64,000 bases of DNA, taken from assembly GCA_002892395.1 (NCBI GenBank), contig NBBL01000001.1, forward strand, positions 589 through 64,588. The letters run 5' to 3'. This DNA comes from Lachnospiraceae bacterium (GTDB lineage Bacteria > Bacillota > Clostridia > Lachnospirales > Lachnospiraceae). The notes beneath the pieces are model-generated. The model worked only from the letters and a program-made list of their open reading frames with translations. It ran no database searches and was not told the DNA's origin. Position numbers and translations under genes: made by a program. The stretch's first letter is position 1; each line of letters begins with the position of its first letter. This document shows positions 24,375 to 33,296 of the stretch, piece after piece.

Positions 24375-24403
24375 TTGCCATCCTTCCGCTTTTGTGTTAG
24401 ATT
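24375..24403 (+). promoter_or_regulatory. Promoter of rplS
   Basis: TTGCCA (24375-24380), 17 bases, TAGATT (24398-24403), with a TGTGT extension just before the -10 (TRTGN type). It lies 38 bases after the trmD stop. Confidence 0.55.
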
Positions 24404-24483
24404 AATAAGGCTGTTAACAAGAGATGTTCCGCTGAGTCCGATGCGGCTTAAGAACGTCGAATCCATTCAGGAGGAATATTATC
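24404..24483 (+). promoter_or_regulatory. Structured rplS leader (candidate L19 autoregulatory leader)
   Basis: GATGTTC (24424-24430) pairs with GAACGTC (24453-24459), one G-U pair included, and inside it CGC (24431-24433) pairs with GCG (24444-24446). It sits just before the rplS ribosome-binding site. Firmicutes carry an L19 leader family at this position; membership is inferred from place and shape only. Confidence 0.45.
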
Positions 24484-24834
24484 ATGAGACAGAATCCGAT
24501 TTTAGAAAAAATTGAAGCAGAGCAGATTAAGACGCCGGGTGAGTTTAACGTGGGTGACACCGTCCGGGTGCACAACCTGATTCGAGAGGGCAATCGCCAG
24601 AGAATTCAGATGTTTGAAGGCACTGTTATGAAGATTCAGAACGGCGGATTGAGAAAGACCTTTACCGTGAGAAAGCTCTCCAACGGAATCGGCGTGGAGA
24701 AGACTTGGCCCATGAGCTCTCCCTTCGTGGAGAAGGTGGAGGTCATCCGCAAGGGTAAGGTGAGAAGAGCAAAGCTGAATTACCTTAGAAAGCGGTCCGG
24801 CAAGGCAGCCAAGGTCAAGGAAGTCATTCAGTAA
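24484..24834 (+). CDS. rplS: 50S ribosomal protein L19
   Basis: 116 aa ribosomal protein of the 30S-50S interface. [29 protein letters not shown] and [17 protein letters not shown] are signatures; the usual VRKISxGVGVERTFP motif reads [18 protein letters not shown] 24484 follows AGGAGGAATATTATC. A terminator closes the ribosomal cluster 37 bases later. Confidence 0.98.
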   Translation: MRQNPILEKIEAEQIKTPGEFNVGDTVRVHNLIREGNRQRIQMFEGTVMKIQNGGLRKTFTVRKLSNGIGVEKTWPMSSPFVEKVEVIRKGKVRRAKLNYLRKRSGKAAKVKEVIQ

Positions 24835-24871
24835 GTGACAGGCGCGGAATCGAGGAAATGAATTGGGTGAG

Positions 24872-24905
24872 AAGGGGGACAATTGTGTTTGTCCTCCTTT
24901 TTTTC
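24872..24905 (+). terminator. Rho-independent terminator after rplS
   Basis: AAGGGGGACA (24872-24881) pairs with TGTCCTCCTT (24890-24899), one G-T pair included, followed by a T-run to 24904. It separates rplS from lepB. Confidence 0.9.
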
Positions 24906-24922
24906 TACAGAAGGGGGCCGCT

Positions 24923-25459
24923 TTGGAAGAAAGCATGTTTCGCAGGGTGATTCATTGGGCTGTGGAGATTTCCACCGTTGTCGCACTTGCCTGGTTTTTG
25001 GTCTACAGTGTGGGGACACACACGGTCAATGCAGGGCAAAGCATGCGCCCGGTATTGGAGGACGGAGACGAGCTGCTTCTGAATCGCGTCGCCGTCACAC
25101 TGTTTCGCCCAAAACGGTTTGACATTGTCTTGTTCCGTTCCGAGGAGAGCCGGGGACAGAATATCAAGCGTATCATTGGCCTTCCGGGGGAAGAGGTTCA
25201 GATTCAAGACGGTGTGCTCCGGATTGACGGAGAGGTTCTTAAAGAACCGGAGGGGCTTTCAGGCGAGCCCATTGCAATTTCCGGGAGAGCGGAAAAGGTG
25301 ATCCGGCTCGGAGAGGAGGAGTATTTTGTCCTGAGTGACAATCGGAGCGCCGGGCAGGACTCCAGATTTGACAGTGTAGGAAATGTGAAAAGGGAGAGAA
25401 TGGTCGGGACCGTCTGGTTCCGCATCGGACCGTTTTCAAAAATCGGAACAGTGAGGTGA
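24923..25459 (+). CDS. lepB: Signal peptidase I
   Basis: Removes signal peptides from exported proteins. From TTG 24923, behind AAGGGGG, it is 178 aa; ATG 24935 is an alternative. One membrane anchor spans about 12-30. The catalytic Ser is in NAGQSMRP (Ser40) and the general-base Lys in NIKRIIGLPGE (Lys82). EEYFVLSDNRSAGQDSR is the conserved C-terminal box. The single anchor fits Gram-positive enzymes. It is followed after 4 bases by rbgA. Confidence 0.96.
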   Translation: MEESMFRRVIHWAVEISTVVALAWFLVYSVGTHTVNAGQSMRPVLEDGDELLLNRVAVTLFRPKRFDIVLFRSEESRGQNIKRIIGLPGEEVQIQDGVLRIDGEVLKEPEGLSGEPIAISGRAEKVIRLGEEEYFVLSDNRSAGQDSRFDSVGNVKRERMVGTVWFRIGPFSKIGTVR

Positions 25460-25463
25460 AGCC

Positions 25464-26321
25464 TTGAATATACAGTGGTACCCGGGACACATGACAAAGG
25501 CCAAGCGCGCCATGGAGGCAGATATCAGAGCGGTGGATCTGATCATTGAGCTGGTAGATGCACGTGCACCGCTTGCAACCAGAAATCCGGACATCGAGAA
25601 GCTTGGCAAGGAAAAGGAACGGGTGATTGTCATGAACAAGGCGGACCTTGCAGAGGAAGCAGTCTCTGCCGACTGGTGCACCTGGTTTCGGCAGAGAGGA
25701 ATCCGCTGCCTTTTGATGGATTCCAGAAGCCGGAAGCAGCGGGAAGAGCTGCTCTGTTTGGTGGAGCACGCTTGTTCGAGCAAACGGGAGCGGGATCGGA
25801 AGCGGGGCATGTTAAACCGTCCGGTTCGCGCAATGGTTGCCGGAATTCCCAATGTGGGGAAATCCACATTGATCAATACCATCGCAGGGAAAAGCGCCGC
25901 CAAGACCGGGAACCGGCCGGGAGTCACCAAGGGAAATCAGTGGATCCGGCTGAACCGTTCTGTTGAGCTTCTGGACACACCTGGCATTCTGTGGCCTAAA
26001 TTTGAAGACCGGCATGTGGCAACCTGCATCGCATTTCTGGGCTCCATTCATGAGCTGATTACAGATCCCCAGGAGCTGGCCGCTGCCCTCCTCTCTGAGC
26101 TTGAAAAAAAAGGAAAACTGGACGGTTTTTTGTCCCGTTTTTCCCTGGAGCAGGCAGAGTCGCCGAATACAATGCTTGACATGGCGGCCCTGAATCGAGG
26201 GTGCCTTGTGGCCGGAGGGCTTCCGAATCGAGAAAAAATTTCCGGCATCATCCTGAATGAGTTTCGCTCCGGTCGTTTTGGACGGATCTCGCTGGAGATG
26301 CCCAAAGCGGAGGATGTCTGA
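25464..26321 (+). CDS. rbgA: Ribosome biogenesis GTPase RbgA (YlqF)
   Basis: Circularly permuted GTPase needed for late 50S assembly. The 285 aa protein starts with NIQWYPGHMTKAKR, the family signature. The permuted order is visible: G4 NKAD (58-61), then G1 GIPNVGKST (about 127-135), then G3 DTPG near 171. The start is TTG 25464 behind GAGGTGA. rnhB starts 1 base after the stop, and the rplS-lepB-rbgA-rnhB order is usual in Firmicutes. Confidence 0.96.
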   Translation: MNIQWYPGHMTKAKRAMEADIRAVDLIIELVDARAPLATRNPDIEKLGKEKERVIVMNKADLAEEAVSADWCTWFRQRGIRCLLMDSRSRKQREELLCLVEHACSSKRERDRKRGMLNRPVRAMVAGIPNVGKSTLINTIAGKSAAKTGNRPGVTKGNQWIRLNRSVELLDTPGILWPKFEDRHVATCIAFLGSIHELITDPQELAAALLSELEKKGKLDGFLSRFSLEQAESPNTMLDMAALNRGCLVAGGLPNREKISGIILNEFRSGRFGRISLEMPKAEDV

Positions 26322-26322
26322 C

Positions 26323-26970
26323 ATGAGGGAGCTCTTTGGAGAACGGCTTAAAAAGGAGCGGGAACGCCTTCGGAGCATGCGAAGCTATGAGCAGGAATAC
26401 CGGGAATTTCATGGGATTTGCGGCATTGATGAAGCGGGACGGGGGCCTTTGGCAGGTCCGGTTTCGGCTGCTGCAGTGATTCTCCCTGCGGACTGTGAGA
26501 TTCTCTTTCTGAACGATTCCAAGAAGCTGAGTCCGAACAGGCGGGCGCTTCTCTACGATGAAATCAAAGAGAAGGCCATCGCCTGGGGCATCGCTATGGT
26601 GTCCCCGGAACGGATTGATGAAATTAACATTTTGCAGGCCTGCTATGAAGCGATGCGGGAGGCCGTCCGCTCCCTCTCCGTTCCGCCTGATCTCCTTTTG
26701 AATGACGCGGTCACCATCCCGGGGCTTCCCATGCGTCAGGTTCCCATCATTAAAGGAGATGCAAAGAGCGTGAGCATCGCCGCCGCCTCTGTTCTGGCCA
26801 AGGTCGAAAGGGACCGCAGGATGGAGGAGTATGATCGTTTGTACCCCGGGTACGGATTTGCAAAGCACAAGGGCTACGGCACGGCACAGCATATTGCAGC
26901 CCTCAGAGAGCTGGGACCCTGTCCCATTCACCGGAGAAGCTTTATCAGGAAAATTCTGGGGGAGACGTGA
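26323..26970 (+). CDS. rnhB: Ribonuclease HII
   Basis: Removes ribonucleotides and RNA primers from RNA-DNA hybrids. 215 aa from ATG 26323, with CGGAGGA upstream inside rbgA. The catalytic Asp36 and Glu37 lie in ICGIDEAGRGPLAGPV; a further Asp is in LLNDAVTI, and KGDAKSVSIAAASVLAKVERD and HKGYGT complete the signature. A 69-base gap without features follows before yraN. Confidence 0.97.
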   Translation: MRELFGERLKKERERLRSMRSYEQEYREFHGICGIDEAGRGPLAGPVSAAAVILPADCEILFLNDSKKLSPNRRALLYDEIKEKAIAWGIAMVSPERIDEINILQACYEAMREAVRSLSVPPDLLLNDAVTIPGLPMRQVPIIKGDAKSVSIAAASVLAKVERDRRMEEYDRLYPGYGFAKHKGYGTAQHIAALRELGPCPIHRRSFIRKILGET

Positions 26971-27039
26971 GGCGAGAAGAAGAGAAACGGAACCCTCGGC
27001 GCCGAAGAAACTGCCGGGGATCCGGCGAGGGAGCGGGAG

Positions 27040-27399
27040 ATGGCGGGACAGAATCTGAGAAGGACGGGAGCAGAATACGAGCGGAGAGCGGCGGCTTATC
27101 TTGAGCAGCAAGGGGTTCGGATTCTGGAGACCAATTACCGGACCCGTTTCGGGGAAATTGATCTGATCGGTCAGGATGGCTCGTATCTTGTATTTTTTGA
27201 AGTGAAATACAGGCGGGATCTCCGCCGGGGTTACCCGTTGGAGGCTGTGAATTTCAAAAAGCAAAATCAGATCATAAAAACCGCGCGTTCCTACCTGTAC
27301 GAAAAGCACTGCTCCGAGAAAAGAGCTGTGCGGTTTGATTGTGTTGCCTTCCTGAACCAGGAATGCTGTTGGGTGAAAAATGCATTTTCCGTGGGATGA
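27040..27399 (+). CDS. yraN: UPF0102 (YraN) endonuclease-like protein
   Basis: 119 aa protein of the YraN family with a restriction-endonuclease-like core. GEIDLIGQDGSYLVFFEVKYRR carries the Asp and ExK catalytic-type residues. The start has the family's RRTGAEYERRAAAYLEQQGVRILETNYR. Suspected to cut or repair branched DNA, but its function is not established. ATG 27040 follows GGGAGCGGGAG. It continues the rnhB run. Confidence 0.93.
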   Translation: MAGQNLRRTGAEYERRAAAYLEQQGVRILETNYRTRFGEIDLIGQDGSYLVFFEVKYRRDLRRGYPLEAVNFKKQNQIIKTARSYLYEKHCSEKRAVRFDCVAFLNQECCWVKNAFSVG

Positions 27400-27434
27400 G
27401 GAAGGGAAAATCGGATGAGCAGAGGGAGGAAAGT

Positions 27435-28373
27435 ATGGAAAACCGGGAAGAGTGGAGCAAGGAGAACCTGGCAGGCGTTTCTGTCCCTGCGTGGAGAACG
27501 GAGACCGGGATGGGAGAGATGACAGAGCACTGGAATCACGCCCTTTGTTTCTTACAGTTTCCCGCTTTTTTACGTTGGCCATTTCTTCGCCACGGATTTT
27601 CCACGCGGACAGGAGGCGCCAGTAAGGGGTGCTTTTCCAGCATGAATTTTTCGTTTGACAAGGGGGATGATCCGGCTTGCGTCCGCGAAAATTACAGGCG
27701 CATGGCAGAGGCAATCGGCGTCAGCCCGGAGTCCTTTGTGGTGGCGCGGCAGACACATACCACCAATATTCGAATGGTGACGGAAGCAGATCGCGGTGCC
27801 GGCGTGATGAAGGAGCGCCCTTATCGGGATGTGGATGGTTTAATGACCAATGTCCCCGGGATCACACTGGTGACCTTTCATGCGGACTGCATTCCGATTT
27901 ACATTGCAGATCCTGTTCGGCACGCAGTTGCTCTGCTGCACGCCGGATGGAAGGGAACGGTCAGCGGCATCGCAGGGCGGGCAGTCCGCATGATGGGGGA
28001 AGCCTACGAAAGCGATCCCGGAGATCTTCTTGTGGGGATTGGACCCGGCATTTCCTCCCGCTGCTATGAAGTGGGAGAGGACGTTGCGGCGTGTGTCCGG
28101 GAAGCATTTGAGGAAGCGGACTGCCGGGAGCTTTTGATCTGCCCTCATACGGACCGCAACGGCATCCTGCGGTGGCAGCTGGATTTAAAACGTGCCAATC
28201 AAAAAATACTGCTGCACAGCGGTGTGCAGCAGCAGGCAATTCATATCAGTGAACTTTGCACGAGGGAAAATTCCCACCGGATCTTTTCCCATCGGGCCGT
28301 GGGAGCAAGGCGGGGCGTGAACGCGGCATTTCTCGGGCTGGTTCAGGAGACCACGGATCCGAAATACTCGTAG
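27435..28373 (+). CDS. pgeF: PgeF/YlmD-type purine nucleoside phosphorylase (laccase domain)
   Basis: 312 aa protein of the YfiH/DUF152 family, linked to peptidoglycan editing and to purine nucleoside phosphorolysis. HGFSTRTGGAS begins the domain; the metal ligands are His in ARQTHTTN, Cys in FHADCIPIY and His in LLHAGWKG. About 40 N-terminal residues precede the domain. ATG 27435 follows GGGAGGAAAGT. The last 31 bases overlap the convergent prs gene. Confidence 0.92.
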   Translation: MENREEWSKENLAGVSVPAWRTETGMGEMTEHWNHALCFLQFPAFLRWPFLRHGFSTRTGGASKGCFSSMNFSFDKGDDPACVRENYRRMAEAIGVSPESFVVARQTHTTNIRMVTEADRGAGVMKERPYRDVDGLMTNVPGITLVTFHADCIPIYIADPVRHAVALLHAGWKGTVSGIAGRAVRMMGEAYESDPGDLLVGIGPGISSRCYEVGEDVAACVREAFEEADCRELLICPHTDRNGILRWQLDLKRANQKILLHSGVQQQAIHISELCTRENSHRIFSHRAVGARRGVNAAFLGLVQETTDPKYS

Positions 28374-29554
28374 TCATCATTCTTCAAATTATCCAGGAAT
28401 TCGCGGATCTTGTAGGTAGAAGTCAGCTTATCTCCCGCCGACTCGTCGGAATTGATGCTGTGAATAATGTAGGCAAGATAAGCACTCATATCTGCCTCCA
28501 GATACCAGGGCTCATGGAGCAGTTCCGGGCGCCGGTAGTTTAAGTTGGAGGTGCAGATATAGTCGATGGTTCCGTTGGCGTGCTTTTCCCGGAAGGCATC
28601 GATTCCGTTTGTGAACAGACCGAAGGTCGCACAGACGATGACTCTGCGGCAGCCGCGTTCCTTCAGACTCTTTGCCGTGTCCAGCATGCTGTCACCGGAG
28701 GAAATCATGTCATCAATAATCATGACATCCTTTCCCACCACGGAGCTTCCCAGAAACTCGTGTGCCACAATGGGGTTTCGCCCGTTCACCACCTTGGAAT
28801 AATCCCTTCGCTTATAGAACATGCCCACATCGACGCCGAGAATGTTTGCCACATAGATGGCCCGATCCATGGCGCCTTCATCCGGGCTGATAATCATCAG
28901 CTTCTCTTTGTCAATGGTGAGATCCGGAATATTGCGGAAGCAGGTCTTAATAAATTGGTAGGTGGGCATAAAGTTGTCAAAGCCGATGAGAGGGGTCGCA
29001 TTCTGTACCCGGGGATCATGGGCGTCGAAGGTAATGAAATTACTGATTCCCATGTTTTCCAGCTCGGTCAGCATATAGGCGCAGTCCAGAGACTCCCGTT
29101 TGGTGCGGCGGTGCTGACGTCCCTCATAGAGAAAGGGCATGATGACGTTGACCCGGTGCGCGGCGGCGCCTCCTGCGGCGATGATCCGCTTCAGATCCTG
29201 AAAATGATCATCCGGCGACATGTGGTTTGTGCTGCCGTCCACCCGATAGGTCAGGGAATAGTTGGTGACATCCACCATGACGAAAAGATCGCTTCCCCGA
29301 ACGGACTCATTGATTACGCCCTTTCCCTCCCCGGTTCCGAAGCGCGGGCAGTGGATATCCAGCAGATAGGTTTTCGCATCATAGCCGCGATAGTGCAGAC
29401 TTTTGGCGCGTTCCTCCGCCAGTGCGGAGTTGGCAGACCGCATGCGGATCAGGTGTGCGTTGACCTTTTCGGCGAGGTCGGTGCAGCTCTCCAGAGCCGC
29501 AATTTTCAACGGGGCGACCGGAAGATGATAGTTCAGCTGTTCACTGTTCTGCAT
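28343..29554 (-). CDS. prs: Ribose-phosphate pyrophosphokinase, long form
   Basis: Makes PRPP from ribose 5-phosphate and ATP for nucleotide, His and Trp synthesis. The PRPP loop DVMIIDDMISSGDSM is near residue 275, and NVIMPFLYEGRQHRRTKRESLDCAYMLTELENMG is the ATP/pyrophosphate region. At 403 aa it is longer than the common ~315 aa enzyme, with extra N-terminal (LHYRGYDAK) and internal sequence, a form I associate with Clostridia. ATG 29554 follows GAGGAGAAAAG. It is the only minus-strand gene in the 54 kb after tmcAL. The 158-base gap to the divergent degV gene holds a TATAAT. Confidence 0.93.
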   Translation of the reverse strand: MQNSEQLNYHLPVAPLKIAALESCTDLAEKVNAHLIRMRSANSALAEERAKSLHYRGYDAKTYLLDIHCPRFGTGEGKGVINESVRGSDLFVMVDVTNYSLTYRVDGSTNHMSPDDHFQDLKRIIAAGGAAAHRVNVIMPFLYEGRQHRRTKRESLDCAYMLTELENMGISNFITFDAHDPRVQNATPLIGFDNFMPTYQFIKTCFRNIPDLTIDKEKLMIISPDEGAMDRAIYVANILGVDVGMFYKRRDYSKVVNGRNPIVAHEFLGSSVVGKDVMIIDDMISSGDSMLDTAKSLKERGCRRVIVCATFGLFTNGIDAFREKHANGTIDYICTSNLNYRRPELLHEPWYLEADMSAYLAYIIHSINSDESAGDKLTSTYKIREFLDNLKNDDYEYFGSVVS

Positions 29555-29658
29555 TTCTTTTCTCCTCTGTATGGATGATAACGGACACAGACCGGGCTGT
29601 GTGCGGTTCAAGAATATCATTTTCGGAGCCCGGGTGCAAGGTCGCGTTGCAAATAGCG

Positions 29659-29664
29659 TATAAT
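29659..29664 (+). promoter_or_regulatory. Possible -10 of the DegV-family gene
   Basis: TATAAT at 29659-29664, 48 bases before the start codon. No matching -35 is seen at normal spacing, and the TRTGN extension is absent, so this is weak. Confidence 0.35.
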
Positions 29665-29712
29665 TCATGTAAAATGCCATTGAATCTGTCTATGATTGAG
29701 AGAGGGATTGAC

Positions 29713-30603
29713 ATGAATCCATTTGTACTTAGCTGCAGTTCCACGATTGATCAGCCGAAGGCTTTTTTTGAGGAAAGAGGGATTCCCTACATCTGCTTTC
29801 GCTGGATCTCAGATGATGGAGAAGCGCATTTAGACGACTTGGGGGAGAGCCTTTCCTTTGAGGCATTTTATGAGCGGATGAAAAACGGCGCGCTTCCCAC
29901 AACCTCCCAGCCGAATTTTCAGGATTTCACAGATTTTTTTGAATCCTTTTTAAGGGATGGGAAGGATGTTTTGCACATTGAGCTGAGCTCCGCCATATCC
30001 GGCGCCTACAGCGGTGCAGTCAGTGCGGCGAATGCGCTGAAGGAGACGTATCCGGAACGCCGGATTGAGATTATTGACAGCAAAAACGCTTCCATGGGCT
30101 ACGCGATGATTATGGATGCGGTTTGGCAAAGGAAGCAGGCGGGAATGCCGTTTGAGGACTGCGTCCGTTTTGCGGAGGCATGCAGGGAGCGCGCCGTCAG
30201 CCTCTTCTATTCCACGGATTTAACCTGGTACGTGCGGGGAGGCAGAGTCAAGCCCATTGCGGGACTCATTGGGAATATGCTGAATATTTGCCCGATTCTG
30301 CACATCGACAGAGAGGGCGCTCTGATTCCCCATGCGAAGGTGCGGGGAAAGGGGAAGGCGGCAAAGGATATCGTGAAGCAGATGGAGGAGCTTTCGGAAC
30401 ACGCGAATGACTATGACGGTCCCGTGTATATCGTACATTCCGATTGCCTGGAGGAGGCGCAGCACCTCGGGCAGATGATTGCCGCGCAATTTCCCAAGGT
30501 ACAGCGTCCGATTCATATTACGAGCATCGGCTGTGTCATTGGCTCCCATACCGGACCGGGAACCGTGGCGGTCGCCTTCTGGGGAGATCAAAAACTTGGC
30601 TGA
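29713..30603 (+). CDS. DegV family fatty-acid-binding protein
   Basis: 296 aa. The pattern SCSSTIDQPKAFFEERGI, PTTSQPNFQDF, HIELSSAISGAYSGA and IIDSKNASMG is the DegV/FakB fold, and YVRGGRVKP is the hallmark loop. FakB members carry a fatty acid for phosphorylation by FakA, feeding PlsX/PlsY; the plsY-gpsA genes nearby fit this, but the ligand is inferred. ATG 29713 follows GAGAGAGGG; ATG 29692 is possible. It overlaps the next gene by 8 bases. Confidence 0.9.
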   Translation: MNPFVLSCSSTIDQPKAFFEERGIPYICFRWISDDGEAHLDDLGESLSFEAFYERMKNGALPTTSQPNFQDFTDFFESFLRDGKDVLHIELSSAISGAYSGAVSAANALKETYPERRIEIIDSKNASMGYAMIMDAVWQRKQAGMPFEDCVRFAEACRERAVSLFYSTDLTWYVRGGRVKPIAGLIGNMLNICPILHIDREGALIPHAKVRGKGKAAKDIVKQMEELSEHANDYDGPVYIVHSDCLEEAQHLGQMIAAQFPKVQRPIHITSIGCVIGSHTGPGTVAVAFWGDQKLG

Positions 30604-31969
30604 AGAAAAGGGACATCTGATTGCGGCGGTGGAGCCGGGATCGGCAGCTGAGGCGCTGGAGATCGAAGCGGGAGATCGTCTTCTTCTGGTAAACGGAAAC
30701 GAAGTGGAGGATGTGTTTGACTACCGCTATCAGGTCAACTCGGAGAAGGTGCTGCTTCTCATTCGGAAAAAAAACGGCGAGGAGTGGGAGCTTGAGATTG
30801 AAAACGGCTGTGAAGACCCCGGACTGGTGTTTGAGAATGGTCTCATGAGTGAGTATCGCTCCTGCTCCAACGGCTGCATTTTTTGCTTTATCGATCAGAT
30901 GCCGAAGGGGATGCGGGATACGCTCTACTTTAAGGATGATGATTCCCGCCTTTCCTTTCTCCAGGGAAATTACATCACACTGACCAATATGAAGGAAGAG
31001 GATATTGACCATATTATCCGCTACCGAATGGAGCCCATCAATATTTCTGTTCATACCACCAATCCGTCTCTGCGTGTCCGCATGCTGCATAACCGTTTCG
31101 CAGGTGAAAAGCTTCGATTTCTGGATCGGCTCTACGAGGCGGGAATCGAGATGAACGGTCAGATCGTGCTTTGCAAGGGATGGAATGACGGAAAGGAATT
31201 GGAGCGAACGCTGAGGGATCTTTTGCGGTACGCGCCGGTGATGCGGAGCGTGTCCGTGGTTCCGGTGGGGTTAACCGACTACAGGGAAAAGCTCTGCCCT
31301 CTGGAGCTTCTGGGAAGAGAGGATGCCGCCCGGACCATTGAGATCATTGAATGCTGCCAGGAGCAGGCAATCCGGCAATACGGAATCCACTTTGCACACG
31401 CCAGCGATGAGCTGTATTTGACAGCGGGGCGGGCGCTTCCCGAGACCGACCGCTACGATGGATATCTTCAGCTGGAGAATGGAGTCGGCATGCTGCGTCT
31501 CCTGACGGAGGAGGTGAAGGAGGCGCTTACCCGGGTTCGTCCCCTGGGGATTCGAGAGACAATCAGCTCCATCAGTGGTTTGCTGGCAGCGCCGTCGATC
31601 CAAAAGGAGATGGATCGCATCGCTTCGGTGATGCCGGAAAAGCGGCTGCTGCTGTATCCTGTCACCAACCACTTTTTCGGCGAGCGGATCACGGTGACGG
31701 GGCTTCTTACGGGACAGGATATTTTGCAGGAGCTCTCCGGGAAAGAGTTGGGAGACCGGCTTTTATTGCCGCAGAATATTTTTCGAAGCGGCGAGGAGAC
31801 GCTTCTGGATGATAAAACGCGAAGCGATCTGGAGCGGGAGCTGGGTGTCCGCTGTGTCATCCTCGGCTCTTCCGGGGAGGACCTGGTGAATGCAATCAAT
31901 GATCCCGGCTATTCCTCGGACAGCGTACACGGAACATATGAGCCTTTGGAGGATAACAGAAATGGGTAA
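30596..31969 (+). CDS. DUF512 protein with N-terminal PDZ and CxxxCxxC cluster
   Basis: 457 aa protein of the DUF512 family. An N-terminal PDZ-like domain (about 5-60, AAEALEIEAGDRLLLVNGNEVED) is followed by a radical-SAM-like Cys motif, Cys90, Cys94 and Cys97 (RSCSNGCIFCFIDQMPKGMR), then GNYITLTN and ISVHTTNP. The C-terminal DUF512 domain contains PVTNHFFGERITVTGLLTG. An iron-sulphur enzyme is likely; the reaction is unknown. The start is TTG 30596 behind GGGGAG, overlapping the DegV stop. The der start lies inside its 3' end (8 bases), an arrangement I recall as common in Clostridia. Confidence 0.88.
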   Translation: MAEEKGHLIAAVEPGSAAEALEIEAGDRLLLVNGNEVEDVFDYRYQVNSEKVLLLIRKKNGEEWELEIENGCEDPGLVFENGLMSEYRSCSNGCIFCFIDQMPKGMRDTLYFKDDDSRLSFLQGNYITLTNMKEEDIDHIIRYRMEPINISVHTTNPSLRVRMLHNRFAGEKLRFLDRLYEAGIEMNGQIVLCKGWNDGKELERTLRDLLRYAPVMRSVSVVPVGLTDYREKLCPLELLGREDAARTIEIIECCQEQAIRQYGIHFAHASDELYLTAGRALPETDRYDGYLQLENGVGMLRLLTEEVKEALTRVRPLGIRETISSISGLLAAPSIQKEMDRIASVMPEKRLLLYPVTNHFFGERITVTGLLTGQDILQELSGKELGDRLLLPQNIFRSGEETLLDDKTRSDLERELGVRCVILGSSGEDLVNAINDPGYSSDSVHGTYEPLEDNRNG

Positions 31970-33296
31970 ACCGGTAGTTGCCGTGGTCGGCAGACCGAAC
32001 ACGGGAAAGTCATCGCTATTCAATGCCATTGCAGGGGAACCGATTGCAATTGTGAAGGACACGCCCGGCGTCACAAGAGACCGAATTTATGCGGACTGCG
32101 AGTGGCTTGCGAATGCCTTCACGCTGGTGGATACCGGGGGAATTGAACCGGACAGCAAGGACCAGATGCTTGCCAGCATGCGGGAACAGGCGGAGATCGC
32201 CATCGAGACCGCAGATGTCATCATCTTTCTGACCGATGTGCGTACAGGGGTCACGGATGCCGATTACAAGGTGGCAGACATGCTCAGGCGTTCAAGGAAG
32301 CCTGTGGTTCTTGCGGTCAACAAGGTGGACAATTTTTTGTCGATGCAAAATGACGTCTATGAGTTTTATAATCTGGCGATGGGGGATCCGATTCCGCTTT
32401 CCGCCACCTCGAAGCTGGGGCTTGGGGATCTGCTGGAGGCAGTCGCAGCGAAATTCCCGCATTTCGACCAGACCGAGGAGGAGGAAGATGATCGTCCGCA
32501 TGTGGCAGTCATCGGGAAGCCCAATGTGGGAAAGAGCTCCATCATTAACCGCCTGCTGGGAGAAAACCGCGTGATCGTATCCGATATTGCCGGCACCACC
32601 CGGGATGCCATTGACACCGTTGTGGTACATAAGGACACGGAGTATGTATTGATCGATACGGCCGGTCTCAGGCGGAAAAGCAAGATTCGCGAGGAGCTTG
32701 AGCGCTACAGCATCATCCGAACTGTGTCAGCGGTAGAGCGGGCGGATGTGGTCATCATGGTGATTGACGCCAGCGAGGGCGTCACGGAACAGGATGCAAA
32801 AATTGCCGGCATCGCCCATGAGCGAGGCAAGGGAATTGTGGTGGCGGTCAACAAATGGGATGCGGTGGAAAAAAATGACCGAACCATGCGGGAATTTACG
32901 GACAGAATCAGGCAAACGCTTTCCTTCATGCCCTATGCAGAATTTCTTTTTCTTTCCGCGAAAACAGGGCAGCGCATGGAAAAATTGTTTGATCTTATTG
33001 ATATGGTGCGCTCCTCTCAGACCTTACGTGTGCGTACCGGAGTGCTGAATGAAATCATTGCGGAAGCGACTGTGCTGAAGCAGCCGCCGAGTGACAAGGG
33101 GAAGCGTCTTAAGATCTTTTACGGGGCGCAGGTTGCTGTGAAGCCGCCCACCTTTGTGCTGTTTGTCAATGACAAGGAGCTGATGCATTTCTCCTATCTG
33201 CGGTACCTGGAAAATCAAATCCGCGGGGCGTTCGGCTTCCGGGGAACCATGGTGCGCTTTTTGACGAGAGAACGAAAGGGAAAGGATGAGATATGA
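31962..33296 (+). CDS. der: GTPase Der (EngA)
   Basis: Ribosome-assembly GTPase with two tandem G domains. The first has GRPNTGKSS (9-17), DTPGVTRDR and NKVD; the second GKPNVGKSS (about 184-192), TTRDAID, DTAGLRRKS and NKWD. The C-terminal KH-like domain has PPTFVLFVND and YLENQIRGAFGFRGTMVRF. 444 aa is the usual length. ATG 31962 follows GGAGGATAACAGAA inside the DUF512 gene; the stop overlaps plsY (ATGA). Confidence 0.98.
   Translation: MGKPVVAVVGRPNTGKSSLFNAIAGEPIAIVKDTPGVTRDRIYADCEWLANAFTLVDTGGIEPDSKDQMLASMREQAEIAIETADVIIFLTDVRTGVTDADYKVADMLRRSRKPVVLAVNKVDNFLSMQNDVYEFYNLAMGDPIPLSATSKLGLGDLLEAVAAKFPHFDQTEEEEDDRPHVAVIGKPNVGKSSIINRLLGENRVIVSDIAGTTRDAIDTVVVHKDTEYVLIDTAGLRRKSKIREELERYSIIRTVSAVERADVVIMVIDASEGVTEQDAKIAGIAHERGKGIVVAVNKWDAVEKNDRTMREFTDRIRQTLSFMPYAEFLFLSAKTGQRMEKLFDLIDMVRSSQTLRVRTGVLNEIIAEATVLKQPPSDKGKRLKIFYGAQVAVKPPTFVLFVNDKELMHFSYLRYLENQIRGAFGFRGTMVRFLTRERKGKDEI

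Noticed and set aside
24333-24515. Small plus-strand frame between trmD and rplS
   Set aside because: It overlaps the rplS promoter, leader and start, and has no ribosome-binding site.
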